A stretch of DNA of 64,000 nucleotides from Rhodocyclaceae bacterium (GTDB lineage Bacteria; Pseudomonadota; Gammaproteobacteria; Burkholderiales; Rhodocyclaceae): NCBI GenBank assembly GCA_030824275.1, contig JAVBXY010000005.1, forward strand, positions 186,001 through 250,000, written 5' to 3'. The stretch's first letter is position 1, and each line of letters starts with the position of its first letter. A model generated the notes under the pieces. That model saw only the letters and a list, made by a program, of their open reading frames with translations. It did not search any database and was not told where the DNA came from. This document shows positions 51,199 to 58,488 of this stretch, piece by piece. The translations under genes were made by a program, and so were the position numbers.

Positions 51199-51912
51199 AT
51201 GATGGAACTGTTCAGCGCCTTCAGCCGCGCCGCACGCGATCTCACGCGCGGCGACGTGCTCTGGCACGCCCTCTGGCCGCCCATCGTGGCCGCTTTGCTG
51301 TGGGCGACCGTCGCCTTCCTGGTCTGGGCCGACGGCATCGCCGCCATGTCGCGCATCATCCCCGAGTTGCCCTGGTCCGGCTGGGAATGGGTCAGCCGCT
51401 GGGCCGCCATGTTCCTGCTGCTGGCCGCCTTCGCCACCCTGACCTACCTCACCGCCCTCGGCCTCGTCGCCATCGTCGCCCTGCCGCTGCTGATCAATCT
51501 CGTCGCCGCCCGCGACTACCCGGACCTGGCCCGCCATGGCGAGAACGTCTTTCTCGGCAGCCTCGGCAACACCCTGGGCGCCGGCGCCGTCTTCCTCATC
51601 GGCGGTCTGCTCTCGCTGCCCCTGCTGCTGATCCCCGGCGTCGTCCTCGTCCTGCCGCTGGCCTGGGCCACCTGGCTCAACCAGCGCACCTTCCGCTTCG
51701 ACGCCCTCGCCGAACATGCCACGCGCAAGGAGCTGGCCAGCCTGGTGCGCGAGCGGCGTAGCCAGTTCATGGCTGCCGGCGCCGGCAGCGCGCTGGTCGC
51801 CCACATCCCGATCGTGCAACTGCTGGCGCCGGCCTTCACCGCGCTGGTCTTCGTCCACCTCGGACTCGCGGCCCTGCGCCGCCAACGACAACAAGGCGGC
51901 ATCGAACTATGA
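51199..51912 (+). CDS. EI24-domain membrane protein (CysZ-like)
   Basis: 237 residues with five to six hydrophobic segments and the EI24 pattern (A-R-D-L-T-R-G-D-V-L-W-H-A-L-W-P, later F-R-F-D-A-L-A-E-H-A-T-R). EI24 includes sulfate permease CysZ; I do not claim sulfate transport for this one. It starts 10 bases after hrpA and overlaps the next gene as ATGA. Confidence 0.82.
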   Translation: MMELFSAFSRAARDLTRGDVLWHALWPPIVAALLWATVAFLVWADGIAAMSRIIPELPWSGWEWVSRWAAMFLLLAAFATLTYLTALGLVAIVALPLLINLVAARDYPDLARHGENVFLGSLGNTLGAGAVFLIGGLLSLPLLLIPGVVLVLPLAWATWLNQRTFRFDALAEHATRKELASLVRERRSQFMAAGAGSALVAHIPIVQLLAPAFTALVFVHLGLAALRRQRQQGGIEL

Positions 51913-52682
51913 GTGCAACTGGTGGCATTGGCGTCCTCATCATCGGCGACGAAATCACGCGTGGCAAGCGCCAGGACAAGCACTTCCCGCAGATCGTCGA
52001 TATCCTCGCCGCGCGCGGCCTCGTCCTCGACTGGGCCATGTACCTCGGCGACGACCGCCAGCGCCTCACCGACACCCTGCGCCGCACCCTCGCCAGCGAC
52101 GACATCGTCTTCAGTTGCGGCGGTATCGGCAACACCCCGGACGACCACACCCGGCAGGCCGCAGCCGCAGCAGCCGGCGTCGAGCTGGAACTGCACCCGG
52201 AAGCCGAGCGCCTGATCCGCGAACGCTTCGTCGAGATCAAGCGCGAAGTCACGGAAGATTCCCTCGGCATGGGCCGCTTCCCCGCCGGCAGCCGCATCAT
52301 CCCCAACCCCTTCAACCGCATCGCCGGCTTCAGCTACGGCCACCACCACTTCGTCCCCGGCTTCCCGCAGATGGCCTGGCCAATGATCGAATGGGTGCTC
52401 GACACGCAGTACGCCGAGCGCTTCAACCGCCAGCCGACGGCGGAAGCGGCGATCCTCGTCTGGGAAGGCATCGAAAGCGTGCTGACGCCGCTGATGCGCC
52501 GCATCGAAGCCGACTACCCCGGTATCAAGGTTTTCAGCCTGCCCTCGCTGGGCACGCCCGACGTGCGCCGCCACATCGAACTCGGCGTGCGCGGCGTGCC
52601 CGAAAAAGTGCCGACCGCCATGGCCGACATCCGCCTCGCCGTGGCCGCGCTGGGCTACAGCTTCGACGAGAAGGCCGACTAG
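51909..52682 (+). CDS. MoCF/CinA-like molybdopterin-binding domain protein
   Basis: 257 residues. The N-terminal MoCF-type fold shows I-G-D-E-I-T-R-G-K-R-Q-D and the G-G-I-G-N-T-P-D-D-H-T nucleotide/cofactor loop seen in CinA N-domains and in molybdopterin adenylyltransferases. It lacks the C-terminal CinA amidase domain, so it is best called a competence/damage-inducible-A-like protein of unknown substrate. Confidence 0.82.
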   Translation: MSATGGIGVLIIGDEITRGKRQDKHFPQIVDILAARGLVLDWAMYLGDDRQRLTDTLRRTLASDDIVFSCGGIGNTPDDHTRQAAAAAAGVELELHPEAERLIRERFVEIKREVTEDSLGMGRFPAGSRIIPNPFNRIAGFSYGHHHFVPGFPQMAWPMIEWVLDTQYAERFNRQPTAEAAILVWEGIESVLTPLMRRIEADYPGIKVFSLPSLGTPDVRRHIELGVRGVPEKVPTAMADIRLAVAALGYSFDEKAD

Positions 52683-53104
52683 GCGCCCTGTCGCGCCACC
52701 AGTGCCACGCCGATGGCGAGCAATAGGCACAGCGGCGAATAGACGTAGGTGTCGAGGGTGGCGAAGCGGCTGCCCCGTACCCGCTTGAAGAAACCCACGT
52801 AGCGGAACTCGCCCACTGCCCGCGCCAGCAGGCCGGCGGCCAGTCCGAACGACAGCCACATCAGCACTGCGGGCGGCAGCCCCACCGACACCAGTCCGCC
52901 CGTCGCCGCTACCAGGCCAGCAAAGAGCAGCAGCACCACGCCGACCGCGACGGTCGCCCTAGCCGACGGCACGAACAGCGGCTTGCCGTCCACGCTGGGC
53001 ACCGCGCCGCTCTCGCCGACGAAGGGCGTCGCCGCCATGCGGAAATGCCACAGGGCAAGGAACAGGAAAATCAAGGAGATGATTGGGGCAAGGAGGGTGT
53101 TCAT
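52679..53104 (-). CDS. DUF3995-type small membrane protein
   Basis: 141 residues with four hydrophobic helices. N-terminal L-F-L-A-L-W-H-F-R-M and C-terminal G-F-F-K-R-V-R-G, L-D-T-Y-V-Y-S-P-L-C fit the DUF3995 family. Function unknown. It converges on the MoCF gene with a 4-base overlap. Confidence 0.7.
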   Translation of the reverse strand: MNTLLAPIISLIFLFLALWHFRMAATPFVGESGAVPSVDGKPLFVPSARATVAVGVVLLLFAGLVAATGGLVSVGLPPAVLMWLSFGLAAGLLARAVGEFRYVGFFKRVRGSRFATLDTYVYSPLCLLLAIGVALVARQGA

Positions 53105-53171
53105 GGCGACTGAGTGGCGGAAGTGGTTCGCGTTTGGTCGTTGAAACTACGCCCCCGGAACTCTGCCACGC

Positions 53172-53519
53172 TTACGCCGCCTGCAACAGGAACTCGACTT
53201 TTACAGCCTCGAACGGGAAAACAATGCGCCCATCCTCCGTGCGGTCGAGGACTCCTGCGTTGAGCAGTGCCGTGACATCGCCATGGACGGCTTTTACATC
53301 ACGTCCGGCGCGCCGGGCAGCTTCGCGGATTGACACCGGGCCGGCACCGCAGAGCGCCTTGAGCAACTCCCACCGCTTTTGGGTCAGCACCCGCCAAAGC
53401 AGTTCTGGGGAGGCAAAGCTGATGTGAGCGGACTTCTGGGGTTTGCCTGTCTTCCACGCGCGCGCAAAGTCAGCCATCGAGTCAGCAGGCGTTCGCACAT
53501 CAAGGGTTACGGTTTTCAT
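53172..53519 (-). CDS. Winged-helix antitoxin-like regulator (HVO_A0114 type)
   Basis: 115 residues from ATG 53519. An N-terminal extension (about 1-45) precedes a winged helix with W-E-L-L-K-A-L-C-G-A-G-P-V-S-I-R-E-A-A-R-R and D-V-K-A-V-H-G-D-V-T-A-L. The start lies 20 bases inside the upstream gene on the same strand. By layout it is the antitoxin/repressor of a two-gene toxin-antitoxin unit and could bind the two inverted repeats in front of the toxin gene. Confidence 0.75.
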   Translation of the reverse strand: MKTVTLDVRTPADSMADFARAWKTGKPQKSAHISFASPELLWRVLTQKRWELLKALCGAGPVSIREAARRAGRDVKAVHGDVTALLNAGVLDRTEDGRIVFPFEAVKVEFLLQAA

Positions 53520-53796
53520 GGTTCCACCTCGCAATGTCATTCTGGAAGTCGGCGATCAACTGTTCCGGTGTTGTGAACGCATAGGCCGCTTCCTTTCCCG
53601 CAACATGTCTATGATCGCCCTTCCCGGCTTCATTGTCGTAGCGCAAGACGCATTCCCCGAGCACGACATACACCAGCCTGTACTTGAACCTGTGTAACGA
53701 CCCTTCGATAGGTTTTGGAAGGCGCCACAGTACCAATTCCGCGAACGCAAATTCCGAGTAGGGAATGCGTGTGCGAATGAGTTCAACGGCTTTCAT
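53500..53796 (-). CDS. Putative toxin, DUF6516 (TumE-like)
   Basis: 98 residues. The segment R-Y-D-N-E-A-G-K-G-D-H-R-H and the preceding Y-R-L-V-Y-V are typical of the DUF6516/TumE-like toxin family. It precedes and overlaps a winged-helix gene, the toxin-first order reported for such pairs. Target unknown. Confidence 0.75.
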   Translation of the reverse strand: MKAVELIRTRIPYSEFAFAELVLWRLPKPIEGSLHRFKYRLVYVVLGECVLRYDNEAGKGDHRHVAGKEAAYAFTTPEQLIADFQNDIARWNHENRNP

Positions 53797-53842
53797 GTTG
53801 GAAATGGTACCAACGCTTGTGGTTGTTGTCCATTAGTCCAAC
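53797..53842 (-). promoter_or_regulatory. Promoter with two operator-like inverted repeats, TA operon
   Basis: Two 18-base inverted repeats share the form GTTG-N9/10-(C)CAAC. One is at 53797-53814 (GTTGG, 8-base spacer, CCAAC), the other at 53825-53842 (GTTG ending CCAAC), with centres 28 bp apart. On the minus strand a candidate promoter TGGACA, 17-base spacer, TACCAT overlaps them, with the -10 inside the operator next to the toxin ATG. An outer stem TGGTTGTTG / CAACAACCA spans 53820-53847. This fits autorepression. Confidence 0.55.
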
Positions 53843-53888
53843 AACCAAGGGCGACGATAAGGGGGCGAACGATCAAGGGGGTATCGGG

Positions 53889-53914
53889 AAAAGTCGGCGC
53901 TGGCGGTACGGCGA
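53889..53914 (+). repeat. 26-bp dispersed repeat, copy 12 (intergenic)
   Basis: Perfect consensus match with GT at the variable pair, in the 145-base gap between the toxin and methyltransferase genes. It shows that the sequence is not kept only for its coding value. Confidence 0.93.
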
Positions 53915-53941
53915 CCGAAGACGGCAAGGCGGAACACGGCG

Positions 53942-54544
53942 CTAGGCAACACGTGCCACGATGCCATAGCGGCCCTTGTCCCGACCCGTGGTTGGCGGAT
54001 TGATGAACTCGGCATGCTCTATGACGGTACCCAATTCCTTCAGGATGGAGAGGGTCTGTTCCGGCGTAAGGGAGTCGTAGAAGAAGGAATGCCCGTACAT
54101 GGTGTCGGTGAAGGCCGGATGATCGGACCCGCCAACGGTGAGCATCAATTTCGCCCCAGGCCGCAGGCTGCGGACAACTTTTTGCAGAATCGGCCCGTGT
54201 TGTTCTCGCGGGACATGGAACAGGGAATCCCAAATGACTGCGCCGTCGTAGACTTCGTCCGGCTCGAACGATTCCATGTGTGCGTGCAGCCAGCGGCCCT
54301 CGGGGAGGCGCTGCCTGGCGAGGGCGAGCAGGTCTTCGGCCTGGTCAACGCCGGTGACGGCAAATCCCCGCTTCAGCAGGAACTCGGCAATGGGGCGGCC
54401 CGTACCGCAACCCAGGTCAAGTATCTTGCCCGGAAGCGGCACATTGCTCAGCAGGCGGTCGAGGAACGCGGGCTCATGGCCGAAAAGCGCGGATCGCGCA
54501 GCATCCCAGTTACTGGCAATGGCGTTATAGCTGCGGCGGTTCAT
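53942..54544 (-). CDS. Class I SAM-dependent methyltransferase
   Basis: 200 residues. SAM-binding motif I I-L-D-L-G-C-G-T-G-R, motif II around V-T-G-V-D-Q-A-E-D-L, and a motif III-like D-G-A-V-I-W-D-S-L-F-H-V. The N-terminus (Y-N-A-I-A-S-N-W-D) is typical of small UbiE/Tam-like methyltransferases. Substrate unknown. Same strand as the DUF1398 gene, 53 bases downstream of it. Confidence 0.85.
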   Translation of the reverse strand: MNRRSYNAIASNWDAARSALFGHEPAFLDRLLSNVPLPGKILDLGCGTGRPIAEFLLKRGFAVTGVDQAEDLLALARQRLPEGRWLHAHMESFEPDEVYDGAVIWDSLFHVPREQHGPILQKVVRSLRPGAKLMLTVGGSDHPAFTDTMYGHSFFYDSLTPEQTLSILKELGTVIEHAEFINPPTTGRDKGRYGIVARVA

Positions 54545-54597
54545 CTGCGTGACGGTCGGGTGGCGCGGTGCCGGTCGGCGTTACGCTGGAACAAGGC

Positions 54598-55002
54598 TCA
54601 GGAATCACCCTTCGCCCCCGGGAACCACTCAACATGCTGATCACCCTGGCGACCCAGATACGTGACGCGCTGGCCTCGAAGGAACGCGAAATATCCCTGA
54701 ACACCTGCGCGAATCGCGCGTTCGCAGAATTGGCGGAATTTTTGCCCGTGTTGCTGGCTGTCGAGGATCGCAGCCCTGAGCGCTGCCGCATCGAAGTCCA
54801 GGGAAACCGATGGCAATTCCTCGAATGAGAGTGGCGCTATCACGGTAGAGCCGGCGGCGCTGTAAAAGGTAAATGACTTGGCAACGTAATCCACGTGGTA
54901 GTACTCAACGCCTTCGGCAATGAGCCTACCAACGATCTCGGGAAATGGCACCGAGCCATCCAGCGTCGCCTTGGCCAAGGCCTTGATTGCGTCTGCATTC
55001 AT
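54598..55002 (-). CDS. DUF1398 family protein
   Basis: 134 residues from ATG 55002. The pattern G-V-E-Y-Y-H-V-D-Y, F-Y-S and the closing V-Q-G-Y-F-A-F-L-R-G-Q-R-V-T-Y-L-G-R-Q-G fits DUF1398 (E. coli YbcV-like), often found in mobile regions. Function unknown. It lies immediately after an attC-like site and could be the third cassette gene. Confidence 0.75.
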   Translation of the reverse strand: MNADAIKALAKATLDGSVPFPEIVGRLIAEGVEYYHVDYVAKSFTFYSAAGSTVIAPLSFEELPSVSLDFDAAALRAAILDSQQHGQKFRQFCERAIRAGVQGYFAFLRGQRVTYLGRQGDQHVEWFPGAKGDS

Positions 55003-55033
55003 GGGGACTCGCAAGATTGATTGTCGGTATGGT

Positions 55034-55086
55034 GGCTAGCGTTTGAATTCACCGGACTACGCGGTTTCATCGCGCAACGTTTGGGT
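55034..55086 (-). other. Degenerate attC-like site, cassette 2
   Basis: Read on the minus strand it runs from an R''-like ACCCAAAC through a small hairpin (TGCGCG / CGCGTA) and GTGAATTCAAAC to R'-like GCTAGCC. The arms are unequal and the core triplet is GCT instead of GTT, so it looks decayed or only attC-like. Confidence 0.4.
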
Positions 55087-55147
55087 TGATGGATGGGCTA
55101 AACGGGGAATGGGCCACGCCAACTCCGTTGCTTGGGCTATTTGGTAA

Positions 55148-55609
55148 TCAAATACGACGAACTGATTGCTGCCTGTTAAGAAAGTCTCGTAAAGATCCAC
55201 GGGGATTAACACTTGTGGCTGCAATAAGCATCAGCATGAATACATATCTTGCTGAAGATGTGTCGATGATTGATATGTCGATCGATTCTTCAAGGGTTGG
55301 AAGGTGTTGCTCAACCCATCCATCCACGAATTGGATGGACTCTTCCGGACCAAGCTTACTTAGTCCCCCGCGAACCTCTTGGAGGTCTTCAACTGTGAGA
55401 GCCTTTAGCTCTTCAGAAATAATAATTGTTTGAAGAATAATTGATTTGGCAAGAGTTGCTTTGTCCAAAGAGTTATGGGGCGATTGGATGTATTTCTTTA
55501 TCCATGTGGGAAACGGGCTAAAGCAAAGTTTATTTATATCGACTGTCTTTTTGGTTTGAAATACAAAGAAGAGAATAATTGCGACGGTGATTGTGATCAG
55601 TATTTCCAT
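55148..55609 (-). CDS. Hypothetical membrane-anchored protein, cassette 2 gene
   Basis: 153 residues; no family recognised. One N-terminal membrane helix (about 3-18) is followed by a basic stretch and an alpha-helical soluble part with E-E-L-K-A-L-T-V-E-D-L-Q-E-V. It is far richer in A+T than the core genes, and lies between two attC-like sites, as expected of an integron cassette gene. Confidence 0.65.
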   Translation of the reverse strand: MEILITITVAIILFFVFQTKKTVDINKLCFSPFPTWIKKYIQSPHNSLDKATLAKSIILQTIIISEELKALTVEDLQEVRGGLSKLGPEESIQFVDGWVEQHLPTLEESIDISIIDTSSARYVFMLMLIAATSVNPRGSLRDFLNRQQSVRRI

Positions 55610-55647
55610 GGTGAAGTGCTATTTTCGATAGTCGCGGATAAGTGAAT

Positions 55648-55714
55648 GTCTAAACGTAGAAGTGAGCGGCCTGCGCGGCTTTTCGCGCAGGCCCGCTCGA
55701 CTACCAGGTTCGCC
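55648..55714 (-). other. attC-like site, cassette 1
   Basis: On the minus strand: R''-like GGCGAAC (55708-55714), an unpaired spacer, an imperfect hairpin with arms 55684-55701 and 55662-55677 around a 6-base loop, a second spacer, then R'-like GTTTAGAC (55648-55655). One arm has 18 bases and the other 16; they pair fully apart from two unpaired extra bases on one arm, like the extrahelical bases of attC. The R'' with six flanking bases is exactly complementary to the sequence at the attI-side junction (57071-57083). Confidence 0.7.
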
Positions 55715-55724
55715 GTCTTAGCGC

Positions 55725-57050
55725 TCACTTGAGAAATTTCTCGTAGTCGGCCTTTACGCCGCTTGGAACACTCGCTGGATCGATGAGCGCTAAGTTCTGT
55801 TTGAATCGTTGGCGGCAAGATGGAAAGCTGCTAAGGCGCTGCCCCAATGTGGTTGCTGGTGACGACGCGATGCGAATCATCGTAGCGATTTCGCGGGGTG
55901 AAAACGACTTAATGATTTGGTCGTAGCTCGTAGCAGCGGCCCATGAAACACCGTATCTGTTTCCGACATTGCAACAAACGACAACCTGCACAAATGTTTC
56001 TTGCACTGTTTCTGGAACTGCGCCTTGTCGTGAGAGTTCGAGCAAGCGCTCAGCAAACGGGGGTTCGTTGTAGAAGTTGTTCATCCCGTTGTGAACGTTC
56101 CAAAGACGCTCGACGGCACGATAGAAAACCGCATGTTGCTCGGATTCATTCAGTAATGTAAGAAGTCCAAGCTTCTCGAAGAACTGTAGCGACGCTGTAT
56201 GTCGAGGCTCGTCGCCTTTGGCCGCGTACTCGCTGTGCTTGTTGATGAGATCCGAACGCAACGCGGAGGTGAACCCGGCTTTTAGCGAATTGCAGATGTC
56301 AAACGCATTTAGTCGAGAAGGCTCCGACGTATTTGGATCGCAGTAGATGCCATGAATCATCCCAGCGAGCATTTGGCGCTGTGCGTCATGGGTTTCGCCA
56401 AGTCGATGAACCCAGACACCGCACTGGTTTGCGTTGAAGCGTGCACCCTTAACCGCCGAAATAAAGGCGCCGATGTCGACGCCCTTCGGTGACGACGCAT
56501 CAGCGAGCGCATAGCGAACGCAACGATTTAGAAAGGTGGTGAACTCGCGGTCGTTTACCGTTCCGAGGGTGGGATGTGCAGCCGAAAAATTGTTTCGGAC
56601 GTCGCGGCATTGATCCAGGAAAAAGAAACCGTCCTCATTGACGAGATTCAGCTTTAAGCACAGTTCTAGCAATCGACTGTCTTGAAGTTCCAGCAGGTGC
56701 TTTTCTTCGAAATCTGACTGAGTAATCTGGGCAACGATTGGCAGGCCGAAATTTCTTACTTTCGTTCGGAGCTGAAGGATCGCTGCATTCCAGATGTAAT
56801 TCATTGCACCATCGAAGAGCCCTGTACTTACAGCAACGCACATTCTGGCTACCAGTTCACCTCTAAGGGCTACAGGCACATCTCTAAGCTCACGTGGCAA
56901 ATCGCGCCAAGCGTATTGAATTTCTTCATCACTCGCGAGAACGGTTCGCGGAATCCCCAGAGATGTAGTGAGCGCCGTGATCGCCGGCAGAATAGTTGTT
57001 GGCAGTGCCGGAAGCATAGGTTCAAGTGGATGGGGGACTATTGCTGACAC
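55725..57050 (-). CDS. Hypothetical protein with HEPN-like motif, cassette 1 gene
   Basis: 441 residues from GTG 57050, with GGAG eight bases upstream. No confident family. It is soluble and mostly alpha-helical. A central segment R-D-V-R-N-N-F-S-A-A-H-P contains an R-N-x5-H arrangement reminiscent of HEPN ribonuclease domains, which are common in toxin and anti-phage systems; this is a weak, motif-level inference. Base composition is nearer 50% GC than the core genes. It is bounded by an attI-like junction upstream and an attC-like site downstream. Confidence 0.7.
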   Translation of the reverse strand: MSAIVPHPLEPMLPALPTTILPAITALTTSLGIPRTVLASDEEIQYAWRDLPRELRDVPVALRGELVARMCVAVSTGLFDGAMNYIWNAAILQLRTKVRNFGLPIVAQITQSDFEEKHLLELQDSRLLELCLKLNLVNEDGFFFLDQCRDVRNNFSAAHPTLGTVNDREFTTFLNRCVRYALADASSPKGVDIGAFISAVKGARFNANQCGVWVHRLGETHDAQRQMLAGMIHGIYCDPNTSEPSRLNAFDICNSLKAGFTSALRSDLINKHSEYAAKGDEPRHTASLQFFEKLGLLTLLNESEQHAVFYRAVERLWNVHNGMNNFYNEPPFAERLLELSRQGAVPETVQETFVQVVVCCNVGNRYGVSWAAATSYDQIIKSFSPREIATMIRIASSPATTLGQRLSSFPSCRQRFKQNLALIDPASVPSGVKADYEKFLK

Positions 57051-57070
57051 AGGATCATCTCCAATGGTTG

Positions 57071-57092
57071 TAAGACGGCGAACGTTATTTAG
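57071..57092 (-). other. attI-like recombination junction
   Basis: On the minus strand the sequence reads CTAAATAACG followed by TTCGCC and GTCTTA. G^TTCGCC fits the conserved GTT core at an attI/cassette boundary. The 13 bases 57071-57083 are the inverse complement of 55708-55720 at the far end of the same cassette. Confidence 0.6.
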
Positions 57093-57184
57093 ACAGCAAT
57101 TTTGCAGGGTGTCGCAGCAGGCTTACTGCATAGCATGGACGATGTGTCACTGAAAATTCCTTGCAATCCTAGAGCTGCACCATA

Positions 57185-57204
57185 TACTGTTTTTATGATC
57201 AGTA
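57185..57204. promoter_or_regulatory. LexA (SOS) box
   Basis: TACTG, ten bases, CAGTA: a full match to both outer halves of the SOS consensus. As CTGT-N8-TCAG it is one base off CTGT-N8-ACAG. It lies just upstream of, and overlaps, the integrase stub. That is the place where LexA boxes control intI in known integrons. Confidence 0.75.
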
Positions 57205-57325
57205 CTAAAGCCACCCCAAGTCCTGCAAACCGCCGAGGGATTTTCCTTGCTCGCGAGTGCTTATGCGCTACAGCATACGGAGTGATCCGGCTTATGTCCA
57301 ATGGGTAGGTTTTGCCAGTGCTGCG
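57195..57325 (+). pseudogene. Integron integrase (intI) 5' remnant, frameshifted
   Basis: From ATG 57195 one frame gives an N-terminus with T-P-S-P-A-N-R-R and A-R-E-C-L. After a small indel near 57261 the third forward frame continues as M-R-Y-S-I-R-S-D-P-A-Y-V-Q-W-V-G-F. This closely follows the conserved IntI N-terminal segment of the type Y-S-I-R-T-E-x-A-Y-V-x-W-V-x-x-F. No tyrosine-recombinase catalytic region follows. The true start could lie elsewhere, as the ATG falls inside the LexA box. Confidence 0.6.
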
Positions 57326-57366
57326 ATGAGCTGCATGACTGGTACGGCCGGCCGGTTTGACGCATC

Positions 57367-58446
57367 GTGAATCCGTCTCCACCCAGAGGCCGTGGCGCGG
57401 CCTTCAATCCGGACAACCGTTACGCGGCGTGGCAGCGGGAGGCGGCGGACGACGGTTGGTGGAATGATGGCGAGGAGATGGCGGCGCCCCTGACGACGGA
57501 GCTGATTGTCGATACGGCCAAGTCGGTGATCAGCTACAACGAGTCGCCGGACATTCCCTATGACCGGTCCATCAATCCCTATCGCGGTTGCGAGCATGGC
57601 TGTTCCTATTGTTTCGCGCGGCCGTCGCATGCCTATCTGGGTTTGTCGCCGGGGCTGGATTTCGAGACCAAGCTGGCTTACAAGGCCGATGCGGCGGAGC
57701 GCCTGCGGGCGGAGCTGGCGAAGCCGCGCTACGTGTGCCAGCCGGTGGCGCTGGGCATCAACACGGATGCCTGGCAGCCGGTGGAGCGTAGCCTGCGGGT
57801 GACGCGGGGAATTCTGGAGGTGCTGGCGGAGTGTCGGCATCCGGTGACCATCGTCACCAAGTCGGCGCTGATCCTGCGCGATCTGGATTTGCTGGCGGAG
57901 ATGGCGCGGGAGCATCTGGTGCATGTGGCGATTTCGGTGACGACGCTGGATGCGGCGCTGGCGCGGCGCATGGAGCCACGGGCGCCGTCCTGCCAGCGCC
58001 GACTTTTGGTGATCCGCGAGCTGGCCGATGCTGGGGTGCCGGTGACGGTGCTGGCGGCGCCGCTGATTCCGGCGCTGACGGACCACGAGATGGAGGCGAT
58101 CTTCCAGGCGGCGGCCGCTGCTGGGGCGACCTCGGCGGGCTACATCCTGCTGCGCCTGCCGCACGAGCTGAAGGTGCTGTTCCGCGACTGGCTGGCGCAT
58201 CACTATCCGGGGCGGGCGGCGCATGTGTATAGCCTGCTGCGGCAGATGCATGGCGGCAAGGAATACGACAGCGCGTTCGGCCGCCGCCAGCGCGGGGCCG
58301 GGCCGCTGGCGGAGATCATCGCGCAGCGCTGCCGGGTGGCGCTGCGCCGCTGTGGGCTGGATGCACCGTCACTGGTGCTGGACTGCGGAAAGTTTCGCCG
58401 CCCGGCTGCGACGAATGGAGCGCCGGCGCAAGGGATGCTGTTTTGA
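57367..58446 (+). CDS. Radical SAM protein, PA0069/SplB-like family
   Basis: 359 residues from GTG 57367; an in-frame TGA at 57358 rules out earlier starts. The cluster motif C-E-H-G-C-S-Y-C (CxxxCxxC) is intact, with N-P-Y-R-G before it and F-A-R-P-S-H after it. These proteins resemble spore photoproduct lyase-like radical SAM enzymes, but the substrate is unknown. A reversed repeat copy encodes residues near 206-214. The LexA box lies about 160 bases upstream, so weak SOS read-through is possible but unproven. Confidence 0.88.
   Translation: MNPSPPRGRGAAFNPDNRYAAWQREAADDGWWNDGEEMAAPLTTELIVDTAKSVISYNESPDIPYDRSINPYRGCEHGCSYCFARPSHAYLGLSPGLDFETKLAYKADAAERLRAELAKPRYVCQPVALGINTDAWQPVERSLRVTRGILEVLAECRHPVTIVTKSALILRDLDLLAEMAREHLVHVAISVTTLDAALARRMEPRAPSCQRRLLVIRELADAGVPVTVLAAPLIPALTDHEMEAIFQAAAAAGATSAGYILLRLPHELKVLFRDWLAHHYPGRAAHVYSLLRQMHGGKEYDSAFGRRQRGAGPLAEIIAQRCRVALRRCGLDAPSLVLDCGKFRRPAATNGAPAQGMLF
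57982..58007 (-). repeat. 26-bp dispersed repeat, copy 13 (in the radical SAM gene, antisense)
   Basis: Minus-strand copy with changes at the last base and within the variable part. Translated on the gene strand as A-P-S-C-Q-R-R-L-L, a fourth reading frame of the repeat. Confidence 0.82.
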
Positions 58447-58488
58447 TTTATTCTCCCGTGACGCCAACAGGGGATTGCGGGTGAGACG

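Larger units (their letters stand above)
55015..57325 (-). mobile_element. Relic integron (integrase stub, attI-like junction, two cassettes)
   Basis: The parts are in integron order: a divergent integrase remnant on the plus strand with a LexA box, an attI-like junction near 57081, and then minus-strand genes separated by attC-like hairpins. The inverted 13-bp match between 55708-55720 and 57071-57083 is the R''/R' complementarity expected of a single cassette. No functional integrase is present. Where the array ends towards the DUF1398, methyltransferase and toxin-antitoxin genes is unclear. Confidence 0.65.
57051..57366. other. 316-base region without an intact gene
   Basis: It holds, in order, the GGAG ribosome site and upstream region of the minus-strand cassette gene, the attI-like junction (57071-57092), an AT-rich leader, the LexA box (57185-57204), and the frameshifted integrase stub (57195-57325). 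The following radical SAM gene begins with GTG at 57367. Confidence 0.6.

Noticed and set aside
53797-54597. Further attC sites after the DUF1398 and methyltransferase genes
   Set aside because: The gaps (54545-54597 and 53797-53941) lack a paired R''/R' core and an attC-type hairpin. The second gap is explained by the toxin promoter and a copy of the dispersed repeat.
57102-57308. A 68-residue open frame across the LexA region
   Set aside because: It has no ribosome site, crosses the LexA box, and is better explained as part of the frameshifted integrase stub.
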